Shown one piece after another: positions 1 through 7,219 of a stretch of DNA of 64,000 bases. The position numbers and the translations under genes were made by a program. This stretch comes from Bradyrhizobium ottawaense. Lineage in GTDB: Bacteria > Pseudomonadota > Alphaproteobacteria > Rhizobiales > Xanthobacteraceae. The stretch is taken from positions 3,138,001 to 3,202,000 of the forward strand of contig NZ_CP029425.2 of assembly GCF_002278135.3 (NCBI RefSeq), written 5' to 3'. Every line of letters starts with the position of its first letter. Position 1 is the first letter of the stretch. Below the pieces are notes generated by a model, which had not been told where the DNA came from, did not search any database, and worked only from the letters and a program-made list of their open reading frames with translations.

Positions 1-350
1 GTGCGGCTGCGCTGGGTCTCGTTGGCGATGTTGGCCTTGTCGGTGATGTTGACGGCCACGGTGAGGAGGTCGCCGACCTGGCGGGCGCGCTGGTCCTTGA
101 AGAACGCGCGGCTGCCGTTGCGCCACAGCGAGTTCGGATTGTAGGAGGCGACTTCCGGCTTCGGCATCGGCATCTGCACCGGCTTGTAGCCGGGCTGCGT
201 CGTCGGATTGTCGATCGCGGACAATTTCGGCTGCTCGCCGATCTGCGACAGGCGGTCGATCGAGGAGCAACCGCCCAGCGCGCAAGAGGCCAGCAGCAGG
301 GCAGAGATCGCGATGCGACGAAGGCGGAAAGCCGAACTGAACGGGGACAT
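1..350 (-). CDS. flgH: Flagellar L-ring protein FlgH (N-terminal part; runs off the left edge)
   Basis: FlgH is the outer-membrane lipoprotein that forms the L-ring bushing of the flagellar rod. Only about 116 N-terminal residues are in the window; the rest lies to the left. The start ATG is at 350. An export signal ends in a lipobox (ALGGC, lipidated Cys about residue 28). The segment NSLWRNGSRAFFKDQRARQV and the following GDLLTV stretch are typical of FlgH. It lies 9 bases downstream of flgA in a flgF-flgG-flgA-flgH operon read leftwards. Identity is from recognised family sequence and context. Confidence 0.93.
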   Translation of the reverse strand, partial: MSPFSSAFRLRRIAISALLLASCALGGCSSIDRLSQIGEQPKLSAIDNPTTQPGYKPVQMPMPKPEVASYNPNSLWRNGSRAFFKDQRARQVGDLLTVAVNITDKANIANETQRSR

Positions 351-359
351 GACGAACTC

Positions 360-1499
360 TTACTTGGCTTGAGCTTGCGAGACGCGAGCTTGCGGGATCT
401 GGGCTTCTGCGATCTGGGCCGGCGACGCGGGGGCCTGCACCAGGTTCCGGAGGAGGGCTGCAGTGTCGACGGGGGCGGGCGCCTCATCGCGCTTGAGTGA
501 GGAGGTCTGCTCGACCGCGGGCGCCATCGGCGCGGATTGGCTCGCGCCATGGATCGTCACCTGGCCGCGGCCGGTGACCACCCCGGTCAGCGTGCGCTTG
601 GATTGCAGATTGAGCACGCTGACGGTGTCGCCCTCGGCGCCGCTCTCGACCGCCTTGCCGCGCGTGGTGAGATAGAGGCCGGGCGCCTGGAAGATGACGG
701 TCACGGCCTGGTCGCGCACCACGAAATCAGGCTTGACGATGTCGGCGGCCCGAAGCGGCGTGCCCGCCCGCATCGCGCGGCGCAGCTGCATGCCGACGCT
801 GCGCTCGCGCGAGGCCGGCTCGCCGGTGACCTCGGCCTTCGGCCGGCGCTCCAGCGCGACGTCGGAGGACTTCAGCGTATCGGCACGATCGATGTCGCGC
901 GTCAGCACGGCCACTTCCACCGTCTCGATCGCGGTCCCGGTGAAGCGCAGCTTGGTCGCGGTCGGATTGCTGTCGTTGGCGATCTCGAAGGCGATGTCGA
1001 ACCGGCCGCTGCGGGCGTCGTAGCGGGTTGCGACCGGCTGGAGCGCGCCGGAGTTGGAGGCATCCAGCCGCATCTCGGCGACGCCGCGGTCGAAGGTGAC
1101 GGTGATGTTGGCGGCGTCCCCGAGGCCGAAGCGGCGCTCGAGCGCCGAGGCGACGGCGGTTTCGAGATCCTTGTTCGCGAGCGTGCGGGCAAGGCGGGTG
1201 ACCTGGACCTCCTTGAGGTCGCCGGTCATCACGCCGATCACCTGCTTTGCGCGGAGCACTGACAGCACCTGCGCGACCGTCAGCGTGCCGGTGGTGCCGA
1301 GATCGGGCGAGCGGTAGACCGGGATCAGCGCGGCCGATCCGGCATTGTCGATGAGATCGCCGACCCGCACCACGTCCGAGGTCACGGTGACGCTCGCGCG
1401 CAGTGTCGGCGAGGCGATGAAATCGTCCGCGGCCGCTGCCGGCAGGGCCAGCGCGAGCAGGGCGGAGATGGTGGCGAGGGTGGTGCGGATCATCGTCAT
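360..1499 (-). CDS. flgA: Flagellar P-ring assembly chaperone FlgA
   Basis: FlgA is a periplasmic chaperone needed to assemble FlgI into the P-ring. The ORF of 379 residues starts with a signal peptide (about residues 1-23, ending PAAAA). The middle and C-terminal half carry the SAF-type region typical of FlgA (RDIDRADTLKSSDVALERR, then RAMRAGTPLRAADI and VTVIFQAPGLYLTTRGKA). It is longer than most FlgA proteins because of an Ala/Pro/Gln-rich tail of roughly 65 residues after the conserved domain. A second ATG at 1493 has a better-spaced GAGG and may be the true start. It follows flgG by 4 bases, so the two are probably translationally coupled. Confidence 0.92.
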   Translation of the reverse strand: MTMIRTTLATISALLALALPAAAADDFIASPTLRASVTVTSDVVRVGDLIDNAGSAALIPVYRSPDLGTTGTLTVAQVLSVLRAKQVIGVMTGDLKEVQVTRLARTLANKDLETAVASALERRFGLGDAANITVTFDRGVAEMRLDASNSGALQPVATRYDARSGRFDIAFEIANDSNPTATKLRFTGTAIETVEVAVLTRDIDRADTLKSSDVALERRPKAEVTGEPASRERSVGMQLRRAMRAGTPLRAADIVKPDFVVRDQAVTVIFQAPGLYLTTRGKAVESGAEGDTVSVLNLQSKRTLTGVVTGRGQVTIHGASQSAPMAPAVEQTSSLKRDEAPAPVDTAALLRNLVQAPASPAQIAEAQIPQARVSQAQAK

Positions 1500-1503
1500 T
1501 GCC

Positions 1504-2292
1504 TCAGCGGAACAGCGCCGTGGTCGATTGCATCATCTGGTCGGCGGCGCTGATCACCTTGGCGTTCATCTCGTAGGCGCGCTGGGCGGCGATCAGGTCG
1601 CTCATCTCCGAGACGACGTCGACATTGGCCTGCTCGAGGCTGCCCTGGGTGATCTTGCCGTAGCCCTCGGAGTTCGCGGTGCCGTCCTGCGGCGGGCCGG
1701 ACGACGGGGTCTCGGTGAACTGGTTGCTGCCGACCGGCTGCAGGCCCGCCTTGTTGATGAAGCGGGTCACGCCGATCTGGCCGACGATCGAAGAGGTCGA
1801 CGAGCCCGGCAGCGTCACCGAGACCTGGCCCTGTTCGCTCACGCTGATGCCGGACGCGTTTTGCGGGATCGTGATGCTCGGCTGCACCGGGTTGCCCTGG
1901 GCGGTGACGACGCGGCCCTGATTGTCCATCTGGAAGGTGCCGTCGCGGGTGTACTGGTAGGTGCCGTCGGGCATCAGGATCTTGAAGAAGCCTTCGCCGG
2001 ACATCGCGAGGTCGAGATCGTTGCCGGTCTGCGACAGCGTGCCCTGCGTCATGCTGCGCGGCGTGCCGACGGTCTTGACGCCGCCGCCGATGTCGACGCC
2101 GACGGGCAGGATGGTGCCCTGGTCCGAGGCCTGCGCGCCGACGCGGCGGACGTGCTCGTAGATCAGGTCCTGGAACGCCGCGGTCTGCTTCTTGAAGCCG
2201 GTGGTGCGCAGGTTGGCGATGTTGTTGGAGATCACCTGAACGTTGAGTTCCTGTGCCGCCATTCCGGTCGCTGCGGTGTGAAGCGCCTGCAT
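1504..2292 (-). CDS. flgG: Flagellar distal rod protein FlgG
   Basis: FlgG builds the distal rod that passes through the P and L rings. The 262 residues match the usual family length. The N-terminus (MQALHTAATGMAAQELNVQV, then ISNNIANLRTTGFK) and C-terminus (LIAAQRAYEMNAKVISAADQ) are the paired helices shared by all axial rod and hook proteins. AGGGAGA sits just before the ATG. It lies between flgF and flgA in one operon. Confidence 0.97.
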   Translation of the reverse strand: MQALHTAATGMAAQELNVQVISNNIANLRTTGFKKQTAAFQDLIYEHVRRVGAQASDQGTILPVGVDIGGGVKTVGTPRSMTQGTLSQTGNDLDLAMSGEGFFKILMPDGTYQYTRDGTFQMDNQGRVVTAQGNPVQPSITIPQNASGISVSEQGQVSVTLPGSSTSSIVGQIGVTRFINKAGLQPVGSNQFTETPSSGPPQDGTANSEGYGKITQGSLEQANVDVVSEMSDLIAAQRAYEMNAKVISAADQMMQSTTALFR

Positions 2293-2308
2293 GTCAGTTC
2301 TCCCTCAA

Positions 2309-3073
2309 TCAGGCCGGAACGTCGGCGAGCTTCTCGATCGCCGATTTGTGGAGGTCGCTCTGCTGCTGGAGCAGATTGGCGATGGCGGTGTAGCTGCGCA
2401 TGACTTCGACCATGCGGGTCATCTCGCCGACCGAATTCACGTTCGACTTCTCGACATAGCCCTGGCGCACGCTGCTGGATTTGGCATCGGGCTGCAGGGT
2501 GGCGGAGCCGGCGGCATAGAGATTGGCGCCGAGCTTGGTCAGCTTGGTCGGATCGTCGAACGAGGCCATGCGGATCTTGCCGCGGATCGAGTCGGTCTTG
2601 GCGGTGCCCTCGAGCACCGTGATGGTGCCGTCGGGCGCGACGTTGATGTCGTGATCGGTCGGCTGGAAGGTGATCGGGCCGCCGGTGCCGAGCACCAGAT
2701 TGCCGTCGGGGGTGACGAGCTGGCCAGTGGCGTTGAGCGAGAACTTGCCGTCGCGGGTGAACATCTCGCCGCCATTGGCCTGCACCGCGAAATAGGCGTT
2801 GCCGTCGATCGCCATGTCGAGCGGGTTGTTGGTCGGCTCCATCGGCCCCTGGCCGATGTCGCGGTAGGTGCCGCGGTCCTGCACATAGGAGACCCGGCGG
2901 TCCGCGCCGATGAAATTGTCCTCACGCGCGTTCGAGTTGAGGTACTCCTCGAACAGCGAATGGTCGGCCTTGAAGCCGTTGGTGTTGGCATTGGCGACGT
3001 TGTTGGCGATGACATCCATCTGCCGTTCCAACGTCATCTGCCGTGACAAGCCGATCAGAAGCGCGTTCTGCAT
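2309..3073 (-). CDS. flgF: Flagellar proximal rod protein FlgF
   Basis: FlgF is a proximal rod subunit of the flagellar basal body. The start chosen is ATG at 3073 (MQNALLIGLSRQMTLERQMD), which has AGGGGAG about 7 bases upstream; an in-frame upstream extension to 3115 has no family support. The product is 254 residues with the axial-protein N-terminus (VIANNVANANTNGFKAD) and C-terminus (MTRMVEVMRSYTAIANLLQQ). It is the first gene of the leftward flgFGAH operon and diverges from fliL across about 375 bases. Confidence 0.95.
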   Translation of the reverse strand: MQNALLIGLSRQMTLERQMDVIANNVANANTNGFKADHSLFEEYLNSNAREDNFIGADRRVSYVQDRGTYRDIGQGPMEPTNNPLDMAIDGNAYFAVQANGGEMFTRDGKFSLNATGQLVTPDGNLVLGTGGPITFQPTDHDINVAPDGTITVLEGTAKTDSIRGKIRMASFDDPTKLTKLGANLYAAGSATLQPDAKSSSVRQGYVEKSNVNSVGEMTRMVEVMRSYTAIANLLQQQSDLHKSAIEKLADVPA

Positions 3074-3450
3074 CGGAAATCTCCCCTGAGCGGATCTGCC
3101 ATTTCGCTCTCCCAAGCGCCTTGGCGGACCCCGTGAACGAGACCGTCGGGTTCTCCCAAACCGTCGGGTCTCGGTCCTTTCTCAGCGAAAGCCGTGCCAA
3201 CCTGGAAAACTTCGTAATTTCAGTGGCTTGCTGATTTTGAAGGGGCGCTGGAGGGCGGCAGAAAGGTTCTGTTAGCCATGTCTGCCCGGCAGATTTTTCC
3301 TAGTGGAGGCCCAATCGAAAGATTCCGTTAACCATTATTACCGTAGCGTTTGCCATGAAGAGGAGCGCATTGCGCCGGGGCATTTGTATCGCGTCCTTGT
3401 CTTAAGGCTTCGCTCTTTCGACCCCTTTGAGAGATCCGGGCGCGGCGACC
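3074..3450. promoter_or_regulatory. Divergent flgF / fliL promoter region
   Basis: These 377 bases separate the leftward flgF operon from the rightward fliL-fliM operon and hold no convincing gene. An inverted repeat (CGAGACC at about 3137 against GGTCTCG at about 3171) lies on the flgF side. A GGCA-n-ATT-type motif at 3285-3304 and a TTAACC half-site near 3328, partly matching a CtrA box, lie on the fliL side. No standard sigma-70 promoter is obvious. Regulatory roles are inference. Confidence 0.5.
3285..3304 (+). promoter_or_regulatory. Flagellar promoter motif, copy 1 (before fliL)
   Basis: CCCGGCAGATTTTTCCTAGT lies about 150 bases before fliL. It aligns closely with the motif before flgB (19417-19436) and more loosely with the palindrome before fliO (19222-19241). 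The shared core is CGGCA-n-ATT-n-T-n-CC. It resembles what I recall of FlbD (ftr) sites in Caulobacter; that assignment is inference. Confidence 0.45.
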
Positions 3451-3951
3451 ATGGCAGAGAATGAAGCGGAAGGCGGCGCAGCCACTGAGGGCGCGGAAGC
3501 CGCTCCGCCGAAGAACAAGCTGAAGCTCATCATCATGGCCGTCGGCCTGCTCGCCGTTCTCGGCGGCGGTGCTGCGACCTGGTTCTTCTTCTTCCGGCAC
3601 GGCGACGACGAGCATCATGCCGAGGCCGCGCCTCCGCCGAAGCCGCCGTCCTTCGTCGACGTTCCCGACATCATGGTCAACCTCGCCGGTGCGCCCGGCG
3701 AGCGCGTGCAATATCTGCGGCTGAAGATCGTGCTGGAGCTGAAGGAAGAGAAGCAGATCGAGGCGATCAAGCCGACGATGCCGCGCGTCACCGACATCTT
3801 CCAGACCTATGTGCGCGAGCTGCGCCCCTCCGACCTCAACGGTTCCGCCGGCATCTTCCGCCTCAAGGAGGAGCTGACCAAGCGCGTCAACGCGGCGGTC
3901 GCTCCGGTCCAGGTCAGCGCGGTGCTGTTCAAGGAAGTCGTGATCCAGTGA
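3451..3951 (+). CDS. fliL: Flagellar basal-body-associated protein FliL
   Basis: FliL is an inner-membrane protein around the stator that supports motor torque. The product is 166 residues from ATG 3451 (MAENEAEGG). It has a short charged cytoplasmic N-terminus, one transmembrane helix (about residues 27-47, LIIMAVGLLAVLGGG onwards), an acidic/His linker, and the periplasmic FliL domain (VPDIMVNLAGAPGERVQYLR, then LKIVLEL and IFRLKEELTKRVN). An in-frame start at 3427 is possible but less like the family. It is the first gene of fliL-fliM-DUF6468-motE, 30 bases before fliM. Confidence 0.95.
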   Translation: MAENEAEGGAATEGAEAAPPKNKLKLIIMAVGLLAVLGGGAATWFFFFRHGDDEHHAEAAPPPKPPSFVDVPDIMVNLAGAPGERVQYLRLKIVLELKEEKQIEAIKPTMPRVTDIFQTYVRELRPSDLNGSAGIFRLKEELTKRVNAAVAPVQVSAVLFKEVVIQ

Positions 3952-3981
3952 GGACGCTGCGGAAGGTGATGGGCTAGCGTC

Positions 3982-5184
3982 ATGGCCGGCAACGAGCAAA
4001 TGGACCAGGATGCGATTGCCGCCCAATGGGAGGCATCGCTCGATTCCGAGGATCCCGCCGAGGCCGCGAAGGCTGCGGCCGAGAACGAGCTGTCGGAGAC
4101 CATGGCCCTGCAATGGGCCGCCATGGTCGAGGACGGCAGCCGCGATCTCGGCAGCGGCAAGAATTCCGGCGAGCGGGTGCTGTCGCAGGAGGAGATCGAC
4201 AATCTCCTCGGCTTCACCGTCGGCGACGTCACCCTCGACGACCATTCCGGCATCCGCGCGATCATCGATTCGGCGATGGTCTCCTACGAGCGTCTGCCGA
4301 TGCTCGAAATCGTCTTCGACCGCCTGGTGCGGCTGATGACGACGTCCCTGCGCAATTTCACCTCCGACAACGTCGAAGTCTCGCTCGACCGCATCACCTC
4401 GGTGCGTTTCGGCGACTACATGAACTCGATCCCGCTGCCCGCCGTCCTCACCGTCTTCAAGGCCGAGGAATGGGAAAACTTCGGCATGGCGACGGTCGAT
4501 TCCAACCTGATCTATTCGATGATCGACGTGCTGCTCGGTGGCCGCCGCGGCACCAGCCAGCTCCGCATCGAGGGCCGGCCCTACACCACGATCGAGACCG
4601 AGCTGGTCAAGCGGCTGGTCGAGGTGGTGCTCGCCGACGCCGAGCAGGCATTCCGGCCGCTGTCGCCGGTGACCTTCACGATCGACCGGCTCGAGACCAA
4701 CCCGCGTTTCGCCGCGATCAGCCGTCCCGCCAATGCCGCGATCCTGGTGCGCCTGCGCATCGACATGGAAGACCGCGGCGGCAACATCGAGCTGCTGCTG
4801 CCTTATGCGACCATCGAGCCGATCCGGGGCGTCCTGCTCCAGATGTTCATGGGCGAAAAGTTCGGCCGCGACCCGGTCTGGGAAGGCCATTTCGCCACCG
4901 AGATCGTGCAGGCCGAGATCGCCGTCGATGCCGTGCTCTACGAGGCCGACATCCCGCTCAAGCAGCTGATGCGGCTCAAGGTCGGCGACACCCTGCCGCT
5001 GGACATGCGCGCCGACGCCAACGTCACCGTGCGCTGCGGCGACGTCACGCTGACCGAGGGGCGGATGGGCCGGGTCGGCGACCGCGTCGCGATTCGCGTG
5101 ACGAAACCCTTGCGCAAGCCAAGTACGACACTTGCGATGTTCGAGAAGGTGGACGAGCAGAACAAGATGATGGAGGCCCCATGA
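3982..5184 (+). CDS. fliM: Flagellar motor switch protein FliM
   Basis: FliM is part of the C-ring switch; it binds CheY-P and sets rotation direction. At 400 residues it is longer than the usual 330-350 because of an acidic N-terminal stretch of about 60 residues before the conserved LSQEEIDNLLGF motif. The core reads VSYERLPMLEIVFDRLVRLM, then NSIPLPAVLTVFKAEEWENF. The C-terminal SpoA-like domain contains GDTLPLDMRADANVTVRCGD. The last four bases (ATGA) overlap the start of the next gene, indicating coupling. Confidence 0.97.
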   Translation: MAGNEQMDQDAIAAQWEASLDSEDPAEAAKAAAENELSETMALQWAAMVEDGSRDLGSGKNSGERVLSQEEIDNLLGFTVGDVTLDDHSGIRAIIDSAMVSYERLPMLEIVFDRLVRLMTTSLRNFTSDNVEVSLDRITSVRFGDYMNSIPLPAVLTVFKAEEWENFGMATVDSNLIYSMIDVLLGGRRGTSQLRIEGRPYTTIETELVKRLVEVVLADAEQAFRPLSPVTFTIDRLETNPRFAAISRPANAAILVRLRIDMEDRGGNIELLLPYATIEPIRGVLLQMFMGEKFGRDPVWEGHFATEIVQAEIAVDAVLYEADIPLKQLMRLKVGDTLPLDMRADANVTVRCGDVTLTEGRMGRVGDRVAIRVTKPLRKPSTTLAMFEKVDEQNKMMEAP

Positions 5185-5627
5185 ACCACTCCCTGGGAAT
5201 GGCGATCGAGACGCTGGTGGCTATCCTGCTGATGCTGACGATCGTTTATTGCGTCATGCTCAACAAGCGGCTGACGCGGCTGAAGGCGGACGAGCATTCG
5301 CTGAAGGCGGTGATCGGCGAGCTGATCACCGCGACCGAGATCGCCGAGCGCGCGATCGGCGGGCTGAAGCTGGCGGTGCGCGACGTCAACGAGAATCTCG
5401 GCAGCCAGCTCGCGGCGGCGACGCAGATGTCGGACCAGCTCTACAAGCAGCTCGGCGAGGCCGACAACGTGGTGCGCCGGCTGTCCAAGATCGCGATCGC
5501 CGCGCGCCCCATGACCGGTCCGGAAACGGTCGTCGCACCCGCAGCCAAGCCATCGACGGCGAAGGCGGTGGCGGCTGCGGCCGAAGCCTTCTCCGAGCGC
5601 CGACGATCCAACGGCCTTGCCGCATGA
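5181..5627 (+). CDS. DUF6468 membrane protein of the flagellar operon
   Basis: A 148-residue protein starting inside the stop codon of fliM (ATGA overlap). It has one N-terminal transmembrane helix (about residues 8-29), a helical, probably coiled-coil region (residues 30-110, with KAVIGELITATEIAERAIGG), and an Ala-rich tail. It matches the DUF6468 family found in alphaproteobacterial flagellar operons. The biochemical role is unknown to me. Its position between fliM and the MotE-like gene, with tight coupling, argues for a part in motor or stator assembly. Confidence 0.8.
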   Translation: MNHSLGMAIETLVAILLMLTIVYCVMLNKRLTRLKADEHSLKAVIGELITATEIAERAIGGLKLAVRDVNENLGSQLAAATQMSDQLYKQLGEADNVVRRLSKIAIAARPMTGPETVVAPAAKPSTAKAVAAAAEAFSERRRSNGLAA

Positions 5628-5637
5628 AGTCAGGGGT

Positions 5638-6402
5638 ATGAAGTCCTTTCGTAACATCCGTGTCATCCCGGTCGTCCTGGTTGCCGTCGCAGGCCTCGCC
5701 ACGCTGAAGGTGGCGGGTCTCGTGATCAATGGCGGCTATGTGTTCGACTACAAGCCGAACCAGACCAGGAAATCCTGGGCGCAGGAGAATCTGAACTTCC
5801 CGACCGGCCGCGAGGAGCCGGAGATCATCACCGGCTCGACCCATGGCGCGCCGAAGGAGGCGCCCAAGCCGGCCGCGCCGGAGACCAAGCCGGAAGGCAC
5901 CGTGGTCAAGGTCGACGAAGCCCAGCCGCAGGTCTCGGCCTCCGAGCGCGCGATCCTCGAGCGGTTGCAGGCGCGCCGCCAGGAGATCGAGGCCCGCCAG
6001 CGCGAGATCGACATCCGCGAGAGCCTGCTCAAGTCGGCCGAGAAGCGCATCGAAGGCAAGGTCGAGGAGATGAAGGCGGTGGAAACCCGCATCTCCGCGA
6101 CGCAGGCCGAGCAGAAGGCCGCCGAAGCCCAGCGCATGAAGGGCCTCGTGACCATGTACGAGGGCATGAAGCCCAAGGACGCCGCACGGGTGTTCGACCG
6201 GCTGGAGATGGGCGTGCTGATCGAGATCGCCTCGGCGATCGCGCCGCGGAAGATGTCGGACATCATGGGACTGATGTCGCCGGAGGCCGCCGAGAAGCTG
6301 ACGGTCGAGATGGCCCGCCGTGCCAATGGCGGCGGCGATCAGTCGGCCTCGGCCGGCGAGCTGCCCAAGATCGACGGCAAGCCGACGCAAAAGCCGAATT
6401 GA
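5638..6402 (+). CDS. MotE-like flagellar protein with MgtE-N-type domain
   Basis: Product of 254 residues from ATG 5638 (CAGGGGT just upstream); reading from a TTG at 5617 would overlap the previous gene. It has an N-terminal signal anchor (about residues 8-28), a Pro/Lys-rich linker, a long coiled coil (residues 100-165, ILERLQARRQEIEARQREID), and a C-terminal domain (MYEGMKPKDAARVFDRLEM onwards) like the MgtE N-domain. Rhizobial MotE, with this layout, is a periplasmic chaperone for the motor protein MotC. It is the last gene of the fliL operon. Confidence 0.8.
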   Translation: MKSFRNIRVIPVVLVAVAGLATLKVAGLVINGGYVFDYKPNQTRKSWAQENLNFPTGREEPEIITGSTHGAPKEAPKPAAPETKPEGTVVKVDEAQPQVSASERAILERLQARRQEIEARQREIDIRESLLKSAEKRIEGKVEEMKAVETRISATQAEQKAAEAQRMKGLVTMYEGMKPKDAARVFDRLEMGVLIEIASAIAPRKMSDIMGLMSPEAAEKLTVEMARRANGGGDQSASAGELPKIDGKPTQKPN

Positions 6403-6487
6403 GGGCGCGAGGCGAAGAGGGCTATCGCGACCTGGCGCGTTGTCGCGTGGCCAGTTCGACCGGCGCCCAGCGAGAGGCCTTGCGGGT

Positions 6488-6721
6488 CTAGTTCGCGAAG
6501 ACCTGTTGCACCCTGCGAACAGGCGCCTGCTTCTCCAGCCGAGGAAGAGTATCGACCTGCTGCTTGATTAGCGCTGCCTTCGTGACGCGAGTCACGAGCT
6601 GCAGGGTGCTATGGCAACAGGAGCACTCATATATTTTCAGGGCATATCCTCTGGCGATCGGAACGATCGCTACGACCGCTCTTGCCCTGCTACACACAAT
6701 GCAACCGGCTTCTCCGCTCAT
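6488..6721 (-). CDS. Small protein with two Cys pairs (zinc-ribbon-like)
   Basis: A 77-residue protein I do not recognise by name. It has CIVC near residue 7 and CSCC near residue 33, separated by a hydrophobic stretch: the spacing of a small zinc ribbon. The basic C-terminus is unremarkable. GGGGGTAA lies before the ATG. It stands alone, convergent with the MotE-like gene. Zinc binding is inference from the Cys pairs. Confidence 0.55.
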   Translation of the reverse strand: MSGEAGCIVCSRARAVVAIVPIARGYALKIYECSCCHSTLQLVTRVTKAALIKQQVDTLPRLEKQAPVRRVQQVFAN

Positions 6722-6999
6722 TGATTACCCCCAAAGCTAACCAATGCGATTCGCATCGCCGAGGTCACATCTGATTCAGAGTCGCGCGCGAACCGCAACG
6801 CTCCGAAGGTTGTGAGTGCGCGCGCTCAGCAACTCCTCAAGGCGGCAGATCAAGCTCCCGCGGCGGATGCAGTCGAAGCTGGCGGCATCTTCTGAGACTG
6901 CGATGAGTTGACGCGCGCAGGTGTGAAGTGGCGTACAGTGGCGCCCAAGGCCCGGTCCTACGCTTTGGCCAGTCGCAATCGGCAGCGCAGGAGGAGGCC

Positions 7000-7197
7000 A
7001 TGAACTACTCGTCCGCAGCAGAACGCGTCATCGAGGCCCTCAACCGGCTGCTCATAGCGGCGATGACATCGGCGTGGACATCCGCCCTCAGCCATCAGCA
7101 TGCAGCGCCGCCAGAAGACGACGACGGCAACGATGATGAATCTTCTCTCGACGAAGACAGCTCCTCGGCACCGGAAGGTGCCGGCAAGCAACATTGA
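7000..7197 (+). CDS. Small acidic hypothetical protein
   Basis: 65 residues starting at ATG 7000, chosen because AGGAGGAGG lies 5-7 bases upstream; a longer in-frame reading from 6928 has no such site. The N-terminal half is helical and mildly hydrophobic (AAERVIEALNRLLIAAMTSA); the C-terminal half is very acidic (PPEDDDGNDDESSLDEDSSS). No family recognised. It is convergent with the adhesin-like gene, 22 bases apart. Confidence 0.5.
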   Translation: MNYSSAAERVIEALNRLLIAAMTSAWTSALSHQHAAPPEDDDGNDDESSLDEDSSSAPEGAGKQH

Positions 7198-7219
7198 AGC
7201 CGCAATCGGCTTAAGGCCG

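Noticed and set aside
3328..4890. Long minus-strand ORF of 520 codons
   Set aside because: It lies opposite fliL and fliM, is rich in His/Arg/Asp in the manner of a GC-rich antisense frame, and has no family features.
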